From Echinococcus granulosus (lineage: Eukaryota; Platyhelminthes; Cestoda; Cyclophyllidea; Taeniidae), in contig NW_020170387.1 of assembly GCF_000524195.1 (NCBI RefSeq), forward strand, positions 1,916,364 through 1,980,363: a DNA stretch of 64,000 bases, written 5' to 3'. The position numbers and the translations under genes are program-made. The notes beneath the pieces are model-generated. The model did no database searches. It had not been told where the DNA came from and saw nothing but the letters and a program-made list of their open reading frames with translations. This document shows, piece by piece, positions 1-13,700 of the stretch. The first letter of the stretch is position 1. The number at the start of each line of letters is the position of its first letter.

Positions 1-1721
1 GGAAAAATCGGGTCGTTGTCGTTATCATCCGTAATGCTTACGAGAATCAGTTGAAATCCAGTTTTAGCGAATGCTACAGGGTGAGCATGATCAACACAAA
101 TTATAGTTACTGGCTGCATCGGTGCAAGCTCACGATCGAGTGCCATCTTTGTGATTAGTTGAAGCTCTTTTTCCTTTGCATTTTTATCACCTATTGGTTC
201 TAGACCGAAGTTGGGATTATCCACTCGGCATGTAAACATTCCATTTACCCCAGAGTCAGCATCTGTTACAGTAACAAAAGCCACAAGTGTACCCGCTGGG
301 AGGTTTTCACGAACTGTAGGTCTTGGCGGATTGCTTCGGCTTGCTAAATCGATTGTTTTAATAATGGGTGCTTCATCGTTTATGTCCTCAATCTGAACAC
401 TTACTGTTGTGGTACTGGAAAATGTAATATCTTGTCCATTATCCGAGGAGATCACTAAAAACTTCATCAACCCATGTGCCTCCTGTGGCAAACTGTCGGC
501 GTCGAGTGGATTAACGATTGATACAACTCCCGTAGTAGAGTCGATTGTAAAGGGGAACCTAGATAACTGCGAAGACACTAGTGATCGGATTTCATAACGT
601 ATCTTTGCATTGTCTCCAGCATCCTTGTCATGGGCGAAAATCTGAGTAACCCTAGTGCCCACCGGTGTGTCCTCCTTTAATCTTATCTCCACCGAGGCCT
701 CGACCTCAGGCGCATGATCATTGACGTCGCCCACGATGACGGTGATTGAGAGACTGGCTGAATGAGGCAAAAGGTTTGTTTGCTTGGTATATAATGGCTT
801 TGGACTACCAGAATTCATCCCGTCGCTCACTACCAGATTTAAGTTGTATTCTTCAATGGCTTCCCTATCTAATTTTTGACGAAGTTGTAGTTTTGGCTTT
901 AAATTAGCAATTTCCACTCCACTCGCTACTCCATATATTGCATTGGGTCCTCCATCACAACTTCCTAGTCTGATTGCAAATGTGCCATGGATGCTTCCGT
1001 CCAGCGCTTGGTCTACTTTTCCTGAAACTTCCAATTGGTAATCTTGGATGCTAAATCGCACTGAATCCTCGTCAAATGCCATTGGAAGGTCAAAACACGT
1101 GCCTATTTCAGTATTTTCTGGAATCGTTATTAATATTGCATTTGGTTCAGGGCGGTAATGACCTCCATAAGTGGGATAGCTGTCTTTTAGCAAAAATCTT
1201 GGTGCACAGTCGTTAAGGTCATGAATATTGACATCAACAGTACAAAAGGCCATTCTGCTCTCATGCTTAGTGCTTCCATTTGCACTAAGATGATAGACAA
1301 CACGAAAAGACATTTTGCATGCTTTGGCAGTTCGCCGAAAATAGGTTCCGTCGGGCATTTGAACTGGACTGGATTGCCTATCGTCCTCTGATTCGCAGCA
1401 GAGACGTTCATTATGACACAACATGTCCCTATCAAGGTGTTTTTTGAGAGAAATCTTGCCATTTGTAGGAGAAATTGCAAAGTATCCGTTGATTGCAGAG
1501 TTGGCAACCACTATTTTAAAATATGAAGCAGTGTCTGCAGCACCGGATGTTGAACTCTTGTCAACGGGAAGGCCAAGTTCCTGAGCGATGTCGGTCACGT
1601 GAGAGCCAACGGGTTGTTCTTCGAGGATGTCAACTGTAAGGAAATCTCGAGGAGTTTTCGAAGTTTTAGCAAGCAAGGGAATAATTGCCAAAATAAACTG
1701 TACAAATGTGTGACTTCGCAT
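1..1721 (-). CDS. Protocadherin-like cadherin, 5' exon, partial (runs off left edge)
   Basis: A calcium-dependent homophilic adhesion receptor of the plasma membrane, by family. The frame stays open for 573 codons from the ATG at 1721-1719 to the window edge, with no intron, as is common for the large ectodomain exon of protocadherins. The N-terminus (residues 1-20) has a hydrophobic signal-peptide core (FVQFILAIIPLLA). Four cadherin repeats follow, each ending in the calcium-binding DxND-type motif: DLNDCAP near residue 169, DVNDHAP near 332, DINDEAP near 447 and DDNDNDP near 567. LDRD/LDRE and DADSG motifs also fit. Repeats 1 and 2 are longer than the usual 105-110 residues. Repeat 1 holds a cysteine cluster (LCHNERLCC) after LDRD, resembling the cysteine-bearing EC1 of delta-type protocadherins. 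Later repeats, the membrane segment and the cytoplasmic tail lie outside the window. An acceptor-like TTTAG stands 15 bases before the ATG. Family assignment is firm; the exact orthologue is not. Confidence 0.9.
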   Translation of the reverse strand, partial: MRSHTFVQFILAIIPLLAKTSKTPRDFLTVDILEEQPVGSHVTDIAQELGLPVDKSSTSGAADTASYFKIVVANSAINGYFAISPTNGKISLKKHLDRDMLCHNERLCCESEDDRQSSPVQMPDGTYFRRTAKACKMSFRVVYHLSANGSTKHESRMAFCTVDVNIHDLNDCAPRFLLKDSYPTYGGHYRPEPNAILITIPENTEIGTCFDLPMAFDEDSVRFSIQDYQLEVSGKVDQALDGSIHGTFAIRLGSCDGGPNAIYGVASGVEIANLKPKLQLRQKLDREAIEEYNLNLVVSDGMNSGSPKPLYTKQTNLLPHSASLSITVIVGDVNDHAPEVEASVEIRLKEDTPVGTRVTQIFAHDKDAGDNAKIRYEIRSLVSSQLSRFPFTIDSTTGVVSIVNPLDADSLPQEAHGLMKFLVISSDNGQDITFSSTTTVSVQIEDINDEAPIIKTIDLASRSNPPRPTVRENLPAGTLVAFVTVTDADSGVNGMFTCRVDNPNFGLEPIGDKNAKEKELQLITKMALDRELAPMQPVTIICVDHAHPVAFAKTGFQLILVSITDDNDNDPIF

Positions 1722-4700
1722 CCCAAAATCTCCTAAATCAGGCCAAACATGCTTTTGTCGAGTTAATTGCGGGTGCAGTTAATCGTTTTTATTGATATCA
1801 TCTTTTTATATGGTTCTTAGTTTACTCCGACAGTTTTTTAAGCTCCTATTGGCAGGATTTTGCTCGGTAAACCCAATGGAATAATAACTGGAAACGTTTC
1901 TGTCCACCTTCTTCTGATTGGGCCTTGACATTTCGTAACAGACCAGTAAAAACGCGGTAGGACGTGTGTGCAATTAAGGCTGTGGCGACAGGTATATTTT
2001 CACACGAATATGAGAGGGATTCGGTAGTGTTGGCACTTTAAAAACTACCCGATAACGAAACTTATCTTTCCATTGAATATAGTAGGATACAATCATGAGC
2101 AAAATCAAATCTTGTGCTTTGTACTTTTCGTTTTTCAGTTTCGCTTCTCGGTTGATTTTCACCAGTCAAGACAATGCGATTTTTAAATAATGCAAAATGG
2201 GTAACGTTTACACGGCATAAAGCAAGGACCTTTCCAAAAGTATTGGTATACGACCACTATGCACATGAAGTCTCTGCTGATGGGTATGTTCAAATGGCTT
2301 CAATCATTTGGTGGTAGCTCTGTTAAGATTGTAGGGGAACAGGATGTAACCAGTGTCATGGTTAAGAAAGACATCCAGTATTAGTCAGACTGTCTGATGT
2401 GAATCGCAAAGCTATTTCCCCTTTAGTGGGAGGTGTTTGAATGTTTTTATTTGAGTTAGGGGTTTGTACAAACATGTAATTGTAGCCTCGTGGTCCAATT
2501 TAAATGCAATTTGCGTTTATATAAATACCATTCTAACCTGTGGTTACCTATTGACCTAACTTTAATTCCTTTTTAAAATGTCGTTTTTACAAATAAATTG
2601 TATTTGTAGCTAATAAATTTAGCTGAACCCTAACTGGGCTTAATTCAACCCTTATCCCACATTGCTTACGGTCATCCGTTCAAACAGAAAGTTGAACTCT
2701 TAATTGTCATTGCAGACCATCATGATATGACGTTGCGTGCATTTTAGCGGGTCTAATTATAAAAATGACAATTGTTTGTTTTTGATCATACTCTGTAAGT
2801 AGCTGTGATTATTCCAATATTTTTCAGTTTATCAACTCTCGAAGTTCCGCCATTTAAGTTACATGTTAGTGCAATATGCAAATGTCACCACATAATATAT
2901 CCGGTTTGAAAGTCGCCTTATTTCATAGTCCTCATTATAAAAAGATCAAGATTGTATTAATTAGGATAGCGCCTCTCGAGTCTTCACTAAAGCCTCAATA
3001 AGTCAATGTAGCATGGAATGACAAAGACGAAATCTCAAACTATCACAGAGAAGTAGGCTCTTGTGGTGGGAGAAGGCAATACCAAGCTATAAGAAAGTGC
3101 TTCAGCTAATGTGGTGTAACCCAAACGATCATTTTATTTGCCGTTTATTTAAATTTAACTGGACAGAATGCCAGTCTTTGATGTGTTAGGAGCTCCACAT
3201 CAGTACCCCATACGACCGACACCGTGTTTGCCTCTTTCCAGTTTGGCATACAAACTTTAGCACAGACTTTTCCAGAATTATGATTGGTAAAATTGTTGAA
3301 TTGTCTGAAGCCTTATTCATTTTATAACACTGTGAGCTTGGATTATCTAAAATGTTTTCATTTACTAAATTAGTATAATATAAGCAGCTGTTTCAAGTAA
3401 GAAATGTGTCCAGTTAAAATTATTTTTGCCGCGTTTTGGTCCTGAATTTCACAAATTGGCCTTTTATCATGAACTATATGGGATTTTAAAACAATAGTGA
3501 GGTTGTTTCATGGATTGGCTTTATAAAAAGTATCTTTTTGTGATCTCAAAAGTCATGAAACAAAAGGCCGCGACTAGGCACTACCAGCTTTCATGCAAGT
3601 CGTAACACACCCTTGATGACTGTTGAAAAGTTAAATTTGTCAGTTAAGTAATTTAAAAACGCGCAGTGTTTTGCGATACTTTTTAGAAAAATTTATTTTA
3701 ATGTATGCAGTGCCTAAAAGTCTAAAAGGCACAATATTTTATTGGCACAGGGTGAATTCTTTAAAAGAAATTTATTGCTAGTCATGGAATCCAAATTTCA
3801 TAATGTGAACCTCATTTTTCAATATTTTATGCATTTCTCATAAAACTTAAAAAGGTGAATGCTTCTAATTGAAGTTCGATGCAGAATCTTAAGTCTCTTT
3901 ATGATGGTAATTCGACATACGCTGAGACAGAGAATCCAGGGCTGGTGTGGGCGAATATCTTGCGTGATGGAGGACATTACGAATTTAGCAAGCCTCATCG
4001 TTTCTGCCCAAAACTAAATTGAGTATCAAAGCGCCTTAAAGCCATCGTGCTTTAAAGTTGGGTGATTGGTGATTTATTTTGCTAATTTTGTTGGTTAAAG
4101 CTTGTAAATTACACCTATTTATTGGAATACCCCTAAAACACATTGTGGTAATTACTCTTTGACGATTTTTTCCAGCGTCAGGGGTAGTGGGAATGAAGTT
4201 TTTACGTGTACGTTATCGCTATTTTTAATTACTCAGCATATTACGTGTACATTATAATATCCACAGGTGCGCTGACATTTAACAATTAAGTCAATGCTCA
4301 TGTTGAGTGGATTGTATACCACGTTAACAACGACGTATACGAATAAAAACCATTGGAAGAGGTGTGCCCAATGTTGGCAGGTAGGTGGGGATAATAGCAA
4401 TTGGAATAGTGCAGTTGGCCTGTCACTTTGATGTTTTGTCGTGGCAGAGGAGGAGAATAGCACAATCTTCACGACTTCATGGTGCTTGTCTGCTCACATC
4501 TTTCTTGGAAATTCAACACCAAAACCCCTTTTACTTATTCATTCTATTTTGATTGTTCACAGCTTATGAAAACAATCTCAATTGTAACTCATTTATGGAA
4601 TAAGGGTAGCCCTCAATTAAATGCATTTTCGCTTAGCTTTGATTGGTAAAAAGGTAACCTTTCACCTAAATCATAAGGAATGGTCCATTTAACCTGCTAT

Positions 4701-7700
4701 CATGAAACCGCATATGCATGAGCTCTATGCATTAGCCCAATATTCATTTCTAGAGGGAAAATTTCGTGTGCGACGTTTTTGAAAATAAGTTTAAAGTAGA
4801 GCTTTATTTTTTAACTAGTTAGCTGATAAAATATGCAAAAATTTTGTTTGATTAGTAACTTTGCAACCATCAGGGACACATGACTGCGCAGTTTGATTAA
4901 CTTAAATTAAAGGAATTTAATGGATTGAAAATTGGTCTTAATATTCTCGCATTAATTACATGATTTTAGTCTAAGTACTTTAAGCCTCCCTTTTAGTACG
5001 TTGTTGCTTTACTAATCGCATTTTATGCTGTCATTTACATGTCTAATTGCCCTGGATGAATAAAATGAAATCCATTATAATTAAGTTGTTTTGAATAACC
5101 ACCCACTTTTCTACAAAAATAAAACGTACCTTAAAATCCTAACTCTGCCCTTAAATTCAGCCAAGTGTCTAGTCAGAAAATCAGTGACATCGTTTCTTTA
5201 TATATGTGTTTATTTTTATTCTGCTTACCAAGATTCGAATAAACATTAATGCTCAGAGCATAACGCACCTTAGAATGAACAGCTTTTACAATCCAGCAGA
5301 ACAAGCTATAGGAGAAAATTGGCGCGCAGATCTATTTCTGACACAAGGGCAGTCCTGAATTTACCAGAGTCAAAAAGAATACAAATTCTTTGTTAAATTA
5401 CAAACTGCAGAGGGTTTAATTTTATTTCCAGTGAAGACTTTATGGTTTAATCAAGCCTGGAAACAGGCTGATACGTTTCAAGCGATATTTCGTACTAGTT
5501 TGCAGTAGTTCGGGTGTTTCACTTGGGTTCCATCTCACGTATCATTGCAGCTAACCAAATTAGTCTTTAATGGTTTTTGCTTATTAAAACTACCCTGTTT
5601 CTACCTCACTCATTTTCCTAGCTTCTTAGAACTATGACGCTTTTTAAAACGCCCCTAAGAACATAAACATTAGAATATATTAAAAAGGTGGCGACAAGCC
5701 TGAAAACTTTAATTAAATCAGTAGACGGAGCTATGGTTTATCTCTTGCGGATTCGAACGCAATAAAAGAAGGCATAAATTTACCCAGTGTTTGAAATAAT
5801 ATACGCTTATAAATTCAACTGACTGCTCAGCAGTAATTCAAAAGCAAATCAATGAGTGTGTCAAAATTTGTTTAAGTGTTCTATGTGCGTTTTGTGTTAT
5901 AATCAATCCATTGTCTGAGTTTTTTGGCAAGGAATTTTTAAGCACGCAACTTTGTTTTCAGTCGACCCATCTGAGATGAAAGGTTTTGGAACAAATATTT
6001 TAGTCTCAGGCAATCGTGTGGTATGCGATATGGTATGCTTGAAACCAGTCTGGTTGCCGTTGCAGGGCAATTTAACTGCATGATCTTAGCCTGTGCTTTC
6101 CCTATTTTTTTAACCTAAGAAAGTATGCAGTTATTTAAAATCATCGTACACTCGGCGCTCAAATCGCTGACTTTTTTGCATCTTAAGGAATCCTACTTTT
6201 ACCATGATTTAACAATTTGCAGTAATTGCTTCTTATTTATGAGATCAACCGTTTGAAGTTCAAACGCCGCAGTAACTGTAAACATTAACAAGTAATGACT
6301 ACAATAACAAACAAACTTAACTATAATGGATGATTACATTCACCTTCATCCAATAAACTGAGTATATGCCGCTCCCCATTCATATGCTCTTTACTATAAG
6401 TTGAAGGAGGCAATTTTCGATTGTCAGTCCAGTAAAATGCCAATATTATAAAACGTATTGTAAGGGATTAACGTGATCTTGAATGCTACAGATTGAACGC
6501 ACATGCACTAGGCCCATTTAGTGCGGCTGTAAAAATACACTTTATAAATCCCACTTTCAGTGGCGTTTAAACATATTAATGTTCCAGAATCAGGATTTTA
6601 CTTGTGTTTTAGTTCCACTTCTTTAGTGTTTCATTCTATTTTTGCCCTTATGCACCACTTGTTACATCATACCTTTGTTTGCAGAAAGGCATACTCTACG
6701 AGCAGTAAGATCTTGCCATGACACTGGCAAAATTCTGTAATAGCAGAATCTTTAAAACGCTTAGCCAAAAAGTTTATTTAGAGTTCCGATTTACAGGTTA
6801 TGTTAGCATTCTGACAACCCATATTCTCTTAACTGCGGCTTTCATTGAAAAGATTGCTTACTCAAAGCAAATGTGTCCATGATTGCTGACGCAAATCACT
6901 CCTGCACGATCAATATAACGGCAAATGCTTTTGGCGAATACAGTTAAGTATTTTCTGATTCAATTCTTCCGAAACTCATTTGGTGCCGCATGGAAACGCG
7001 CCTTCTCTTACTAAATATCGTTCGCGTAATCCAGTGTGCAATAGTTGACCCTTGCCTACTGTTATCGTACAGTTTAGTTGTAGCTTTTTGGTAATCTTAA
7101 CAAAAGAATAAGCCAACTTTGAGTTACCCGCCGATTTTTTTTCCGATGTATTATATGGGGAATTTAATGTGGCTGCACAATTTAGCTGATAATTATGCAG
7201 ACTTACCATTGTAATGACCATTCTTATAATCACCGCCACTTTTTAAAACCACTCTGCCTCAGCGAAAAACTAATACTGAAATTACCTTTCTAATTAACTG
7301 ACCGAATTTGAGTCCCACTTAAAAGTACCTATTGTTACCGCGTTATAAAGTATGTTTTTATGATAAAAGGTGAAACAGCGGAACTTTTGGCATTTTCTAC
7401 GCTTTATTTTACAGATTTATCCTCCCGAAAATTTATGGTGCTAGATAACTGGATGAAGCATTGGTGTGTGTGTGTGAGTATAAACAGAAAATATTGCAGC
7501 AGATTACTCCACACCCACATGTGGAATCAATATGGATAAGAGCAAATACTGACTTGCAATCACACTGTCGCCGAATCGGTACTTGAAACAAACTGTATCA
7601 GGGTGAGATTCAGACAGATCAGACACCGACGCTTAATTTTTGTGCCGCAATATAAAAAACCAAAAGCAAATTAATTTGTCTTGTCTACAGAGCCCAGAGA

Positions 7701-10700
7701 CGCGGTGCAAGTCAATTAGATAAATTGCTCGTAGGAATACTCGCGGGTCTGAAAGTTTGCACTTCGTGTAACGCTCCACCTACTTCATCACTGGTATTCG
7801 TTTCCTCCTTACGTTCAAAGAAAAATAACATTTGCCACATTTCGGTCCCTCCCCGCTTCTCTCGGTACCCAAGCATGGATACCATTTTTTAAAACTATTT
7901 CCATTTTTGTATTTTCCGCTTATGATTACCAGCGAAATATTCTGATATTATAAACTCAGACATTTAGGTTAGCACTTGTGATTTTAGTGCTTCGTTAGTG
8001 TAGCATATATTTGTTGTAAATCTAAGGATGTTTTTTATGTGTTGGAAGAATGATAAGATTTAAAATATGTATTTGAAATTTAAGTCTTACATTTGAAGTG
8101 CTTCAAGAGCTGGCATTTTCTGGTATTTATGCGTTTGATTGGAGCCTGTGTTAGGAAAAAATAGCAGTATGATTTCGGAGACTGCATAATTTTAGCAGCT
8201 GTATGCTTCGATTCTAAGAAGCTATACCAGTGGCCTTCTTAGGCCTAGGTCGTATATTGCCCGAGCTTTTCGTTCTATTTTACTTCGATGCTTACCATTT
8301 GATTCATATATTTAGTGATACCACTGATTATCTCATGGAAAATCATGACTTATTCTTCCAACACTATTCTAATTATAAGCGTGTATGGAATTAAAGCAAA
8401 GTATTTCTTCTAACCTTCTTTTTCCTTCTGGATCCAATCACATTCATAAAACAGGCAAATTAAAAGTAATCAGATTCAAAACTATTTATTAATACTCAGT
8501 GCTTTTCGATTCTTCAAGGGTAAATAAAAAATGTGGAAATTGCATTAATTTTGCCACCAAATGGGATGAGATACTTATAAAAGTAAAGCATTACTAATTA
8601 AATGCGCAATTTTCAAAGAAGGTTATCTTTAGTCAATACACGTTTGGTGCTAACTTTATTTTATTTATACGTGTATCTTGATCTATTCATTAATACCTAC
8701 GCTTTCCCACTTAAACTTTCGTAATTAATTATTATGCTGCGTAATTTGGTAGATTGGGTCACGACACTTCATACTGCAATGCGCGATATTGGTGGGGCAG
8801 GGATCATCGGCTCTCAGGTCGCGTCAAGCCAGTGAGTGGCTAAAGGTCAGGCAGATCGTGAGAGTTAATTAAACCATTTGCGAACGCGAGATTTCATTTT
8901 CCAAAAGACTGTAAAGTACTGGTAGTTACATCAACCAGCGTATTTCAGACTGAAATAACTCGTGCTAATGCTTCAAATCAAAATAGATGCGCTTATCAAT
9001 GATTAAGGCATGTTTCCACCTAAAACCAAGGTACATAATGTCCTCTTTTGTGAAACTGTGCGTAAATTCCATAGTTTGAGTGAACGCCACCATTGAAAAT
9101 ACGTGGTCGCATTAAAGTTGTGTGAAAGAATACTACTTTAGACTTTTAGTGCTCTCTTAAATTATCAAACCATGATAATTGTTCCAAAATTTGGGATGAA
9201 ATATATCAAGTCACATGTTTAAGTTAAACCGCCATTTTCACTAGCTTTCTAATTTCCTTAGTCTTCGACATTCCATCAATTAGATAATAGGTTTCAAAGG
9301 TGGTTCATTATTAAATGTATGTATTTCACCTGCTGACTAATAGTTCTAGTGAAGGAAATGACTGCTGCTTTCTTTTGCCGCCTTAAAAACTATTGCATGA
9401 ATTACTTAGAAGATGCTTAGTTAACAACGGTCAAACACTCTAAAACTCACCTTTTCCATAAATTCTTGTGAAGTTTTAAGAATATATTTCTCAATGTGTA
9501 TTCTTGTTAAATTTACATTTTTCAGAACGGCTATTCTTTTTCAAACCTTAGAATAGCCAAGGAAGTGGGTGAGAATGCTTTCCCCTACAAGCAACTTCCA
9601 GCATGAAATATTTAAAGGGTTTTGATTAACGTAAAAATTTGTCCAAACTCACATCTTGAAGAGACTCTGAAAATGAGGAGGAAACCATTCATATGGCATA
9701 GTGATTACTCTAGACCTTATTTACAAGATATCCTGTGATGTTTTCTCCAGTAGTTTTAAAATAATTTACAACTTGTGTTCCTTACAAGTCTAGGAAAATC
9801 CATGTCTGTGAGTTTCTGGTTAGTGGAGGCGGCTTATTGCCTACTTTCAAACTTTTTTCTACTGATCTACCAAAAAATACAAAATGTCTCTACATCCTCA
9901 CTAAAATAAACTTAATTAAGCGAAGGTGAAAGACATTGTGGTAATATTTTACTGTTACTTAGTTGATAGGACTATTCTTCATTCGGTCACATTATAATTA
10001 GCTACATAAAATTGGACTTATACTGTCCTCTTATTCTCATCTGCTCCCATATCTTGTGCTTTTCATTCTCATTGAAACACGGAATTCAAATTTACCTCGA
10101 AATAGCACGTATCATCCAAACCCATGTTTGTCTTGTTAACTAACCCTCTCTTCCTGAATCTGGTCTTTGATTAGCGTTCGCAGTCTGTCGAAGTTTTCTA
10201 CGCAATTATCAAATAACCCCGGTCATGATTATGCTTGCATGCACGCATTCTCCCCAATTTTGTGTATTAATAAAGTATTATTTGTACAGAATTTTAAACA
10301 GCTTGATTTTTGTTTCATTTTGCCCAAATCTTTGACGTCCTAAAGTCATCTGTCAGAGACATATGTCTTGGGACCAACATCTTATGAATTACTTACTTGA
10401 ATTTATACGTTCGTCATCGGCACACTTCCGTACGTATACATATAAGGTGATTTTGAGGATGATACTGCTTCGTGTTTTCATTCTTATTTGTTAAGCCACT
10501 TCTTATTCTGGCATGCTTTCGGGTCAATTGCATATCTTTGAACAACGCCACACAACCTGCGATATATCTCACTGTCAAATTAGATTTATACATGTACACC
10601 ACAGTTACCTTGTATTCGAGAATGGAAAAATTTGGTCCTTTCAAAATGGATCCTTTTGTTCCAGATTAGGTGCACGAATGACGGTTTTCTCTAAATAAGT

Positions 10701-13700
10701 ATGTGACATTTGGTTCGACTGATAAACAGGCGTTGGTTCGGGCCAACGATGTCTTATGTAAGTGAAAAGGAGTAGCATAATGACATTTTTTTCGAAACAT
10801 GAAAATGTGCATTAAGGGTACAAAAGATTGTTTACAAAAAAATGTAGAACTCTCAGACACACGTAGAACTGCTTTATTTGAGCAAGACGTATGGGTTTCT
10901 TGCTTTTGCTGTTACACCTCCCTTTGCGTCTGAATTTGATGTATCAACCACAAAATGGAATGATTTGACACCAAGATGTGTTGAATTTTAGTACTGTCTG
11001 AATAATCTAGTTTTTCATTGAAATAAACCTATTCCAAGTTGTCCGAAAATTCTATGTACCAAGCGCGAATGCTTAATTGTCCATTTATATTTTACACCCT
11101 TTAGAAAAACCGTTTTCTGTTAAAAGCTAATTATGATGCCTCTAATTTTTCTCAGAATATAGGAAATCCTGTTTTTAAGAAGAATTTAAAGTGGTTGTTA
11201 TTTGTTATTTATTTTAAGCTTATGGCTCCTGGATAGTATCTTTTAGGAGTTTCAGCAGTGACTTAATAGCTTGTATAAAAGTTGCTTAGATGCACTTATT
11301 TTTCAATGACTATATTTCGATGCATTTGACATGCCCTATGAAAAGAGTACGAAAAGTTGAGAAAGGTAATGCTTTATCTATGATTACAAAAATATGGCAT
11401 CGTTCAAGGCTAAGCCATTTACCGTTGCGCATCATTAAAAACCTCAACGAGATCGAAATGTCTTTCACTAAAGTACCAATTAATTTTAACAATTTTATAA
11501 GTTTAAGTACTTCTTTTACAAACTTTCCTATAATATGAGTTCAAACCTAAGTCTAACATGAGTTGAGTTTAAGTAATTGCAAGGTGATAAAAAAGCACAT
11601 GTTTCAGGCTGTATATTTTGTGTTTCACCAATAACAAACTTGATGAAATAATATCGTATTTATCTGAGTATACCAATTTGGAAGTGATATTTTCGACAAA
11701 AAAATCAATTTTCGTGCTTAGGCACCATCGTGTCTGAGAGATGGATAACTGGTAGTTTTAAAGGTCCATCAGACATTTATAATTTTTGCAAAGTTCCCCA
11801 CTTTCCGAATGCATAGACATTAATGAAAAGAGATCTTAAAGGGTTGGCAGCAAATTTTTAAAACCCATTTTGTTAAAAATTCTTGCCGTTTCTCATGCGA
11901 TCCTAAAATTGCTGCTAAAATTATCTAGAAACGCCAATAATTTCTTCACACTACTTCAATATAAGTAAAGTATCAACTTCAGCCTTGTATTTTGACAGAT
12001 GAAATTAAATATGCGCTGTCGTATTAGTGAAGCTTGATGTCCTTTGATTAGTGTACACGGGATCACTCATAGCACCCAAGCTCAAAAGAGTTATGAAAAA
12101 GGTTGAGAAGAGGAAAGAGGAAGAAAAGAAGCAGCATCAGCATTGTATTCTTTTGCTTCAGGACCCCATGCCCCAGTGAGCACGCACAAGGGGCGAGTGC
12201 CAATTTCTCTTTTTGGGGCACTACAGACTCTACTCTTCCCCTCATATCTCCCTGTCACTCCTCTTTCCCTACCCCTTGCTCTCCACCCCTTATTCACAAT
12301 CTTTCGGAGATGTCTTTTGTTTTGAGTACCCTCAGTAGTAACAAAGTGAACTTACTTTTATGCTGCATGGGGTGGAGCACCAACTTATGTCATCCCTTGC
12401 TTCTTCCTTCTCCTCCACACAGTTTTAGGACAAAGCTATACAAGCCAATTCATTCAGATTCCTAATTTGAATGCGCTGGAATACATATCACTACTCAGCA
12501 AACCTCCACTGCATCTTCCAACACTTTGTTTCAAGAACTATTAACTTGGGATGATGAGTAGTCTAGTAATGTACCAAAAGCTCGAATTAATTATTTCGCA
12601 AAAAAAACATTTGGCATCATAGCAACTTCTATTGCATGTCGTGTTTTTCCATATGAGTCTGGTCTGATTAGCCGTGTCTCAATGTAAGTAGTTGCGGAGA
12701 AATCAATCCACTCGATTGCTTCTTAATACAACCAATTTTGCAATAGTGCTGCTCACGTGTTTATCTTATTAATAGATCATACCATATTTTCTGGAGAAAA
12801 TCAAATTCACCTTAGCCTAACACGTTCCACAATAGATGCTTCCAAAATGGACAAAAGCATGCTGTAATGAGTCTGGTTTGATACCTTTTGACAGAGTTAA
12901 ATCGTAATTTTTGTCCATTACCCGAGCTTTGTAATGTGTCGCCAGCCCCATGTTTTCGCATTGCATCCCGTTTGTAAATAACAACATTCTCACTTCATTT
13001 CTTCAGCCGCGTGTCTGAGTCGTCACCTCTCTTCCTTGCCATCATTGTTTATCCACAAGATCTGCCTTTGATATGTCTGATATTCATTGGAAAAAAGGCA
13101 AACAAGTTTGGCTAACGTTTAAACAATCGTGGACAATTAGTTTTTGTGTGAGCTTTGATGTGAATGAGCCCACATTTTGCTATAATCTTTGTAAGCATTT
13201 TCATAACCGTCTAGTAAGGAAGGGAACTTTGCCTATCAGTTCACTAATTTTTTGCCTTATTTTTGGTGAGTGAAATCCTGCCTTACTAAGGAATATTAAT
13301 TGTGGGACGTGAAGTATGAACCACTGATTATTTATAAGGTATCTCTGCAAAGCATCTTAAGACCAGATACAATACCACCTCCACTATTTGCTATGTTTAA
13401 ACATGTATAAGTTAATGGTAATGGAGTCACGGTTCGGTAACTTTCATCAGAATGCCAGAACAGTTGTTACGAGTTGGAACAAAGGGCGATGGTAAAGAGA
13501 TTAAAACCTATTCATGGAGCCAAATTCTTGTTAATTGTACCAATCTGCATATTCCAGTCCTTTCTGTTCATTTTCCGCTTTTCTGACTCGCCTATGCTTC
13601 CACAAACAATCTCCCATTTCATTTCTCTCAGCCATTGCTTGCATGCAGGCACTTTGCATTAAGAGCCAAAACGTGCTTCCAATAATTCATGTTAAAGCTA

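Noticed and set aside
1187..1507. 106-codon minus-strand open frame
   Set aside because: It overlaps the protocadherin exon in a different frame on the same strand.
5735..5765. tRNA B-box-like sequence on the minus strand
   Set aside because: The stem pairing fails after one base pair, so there is no cloverleaf.
12103..12465. 120-codon plus-strand open frame
   Set aside because: It is low complexity (Ser/Pro/Leu from pyrimidine-rich DNA), with overlapping frames on both strands and no domain.
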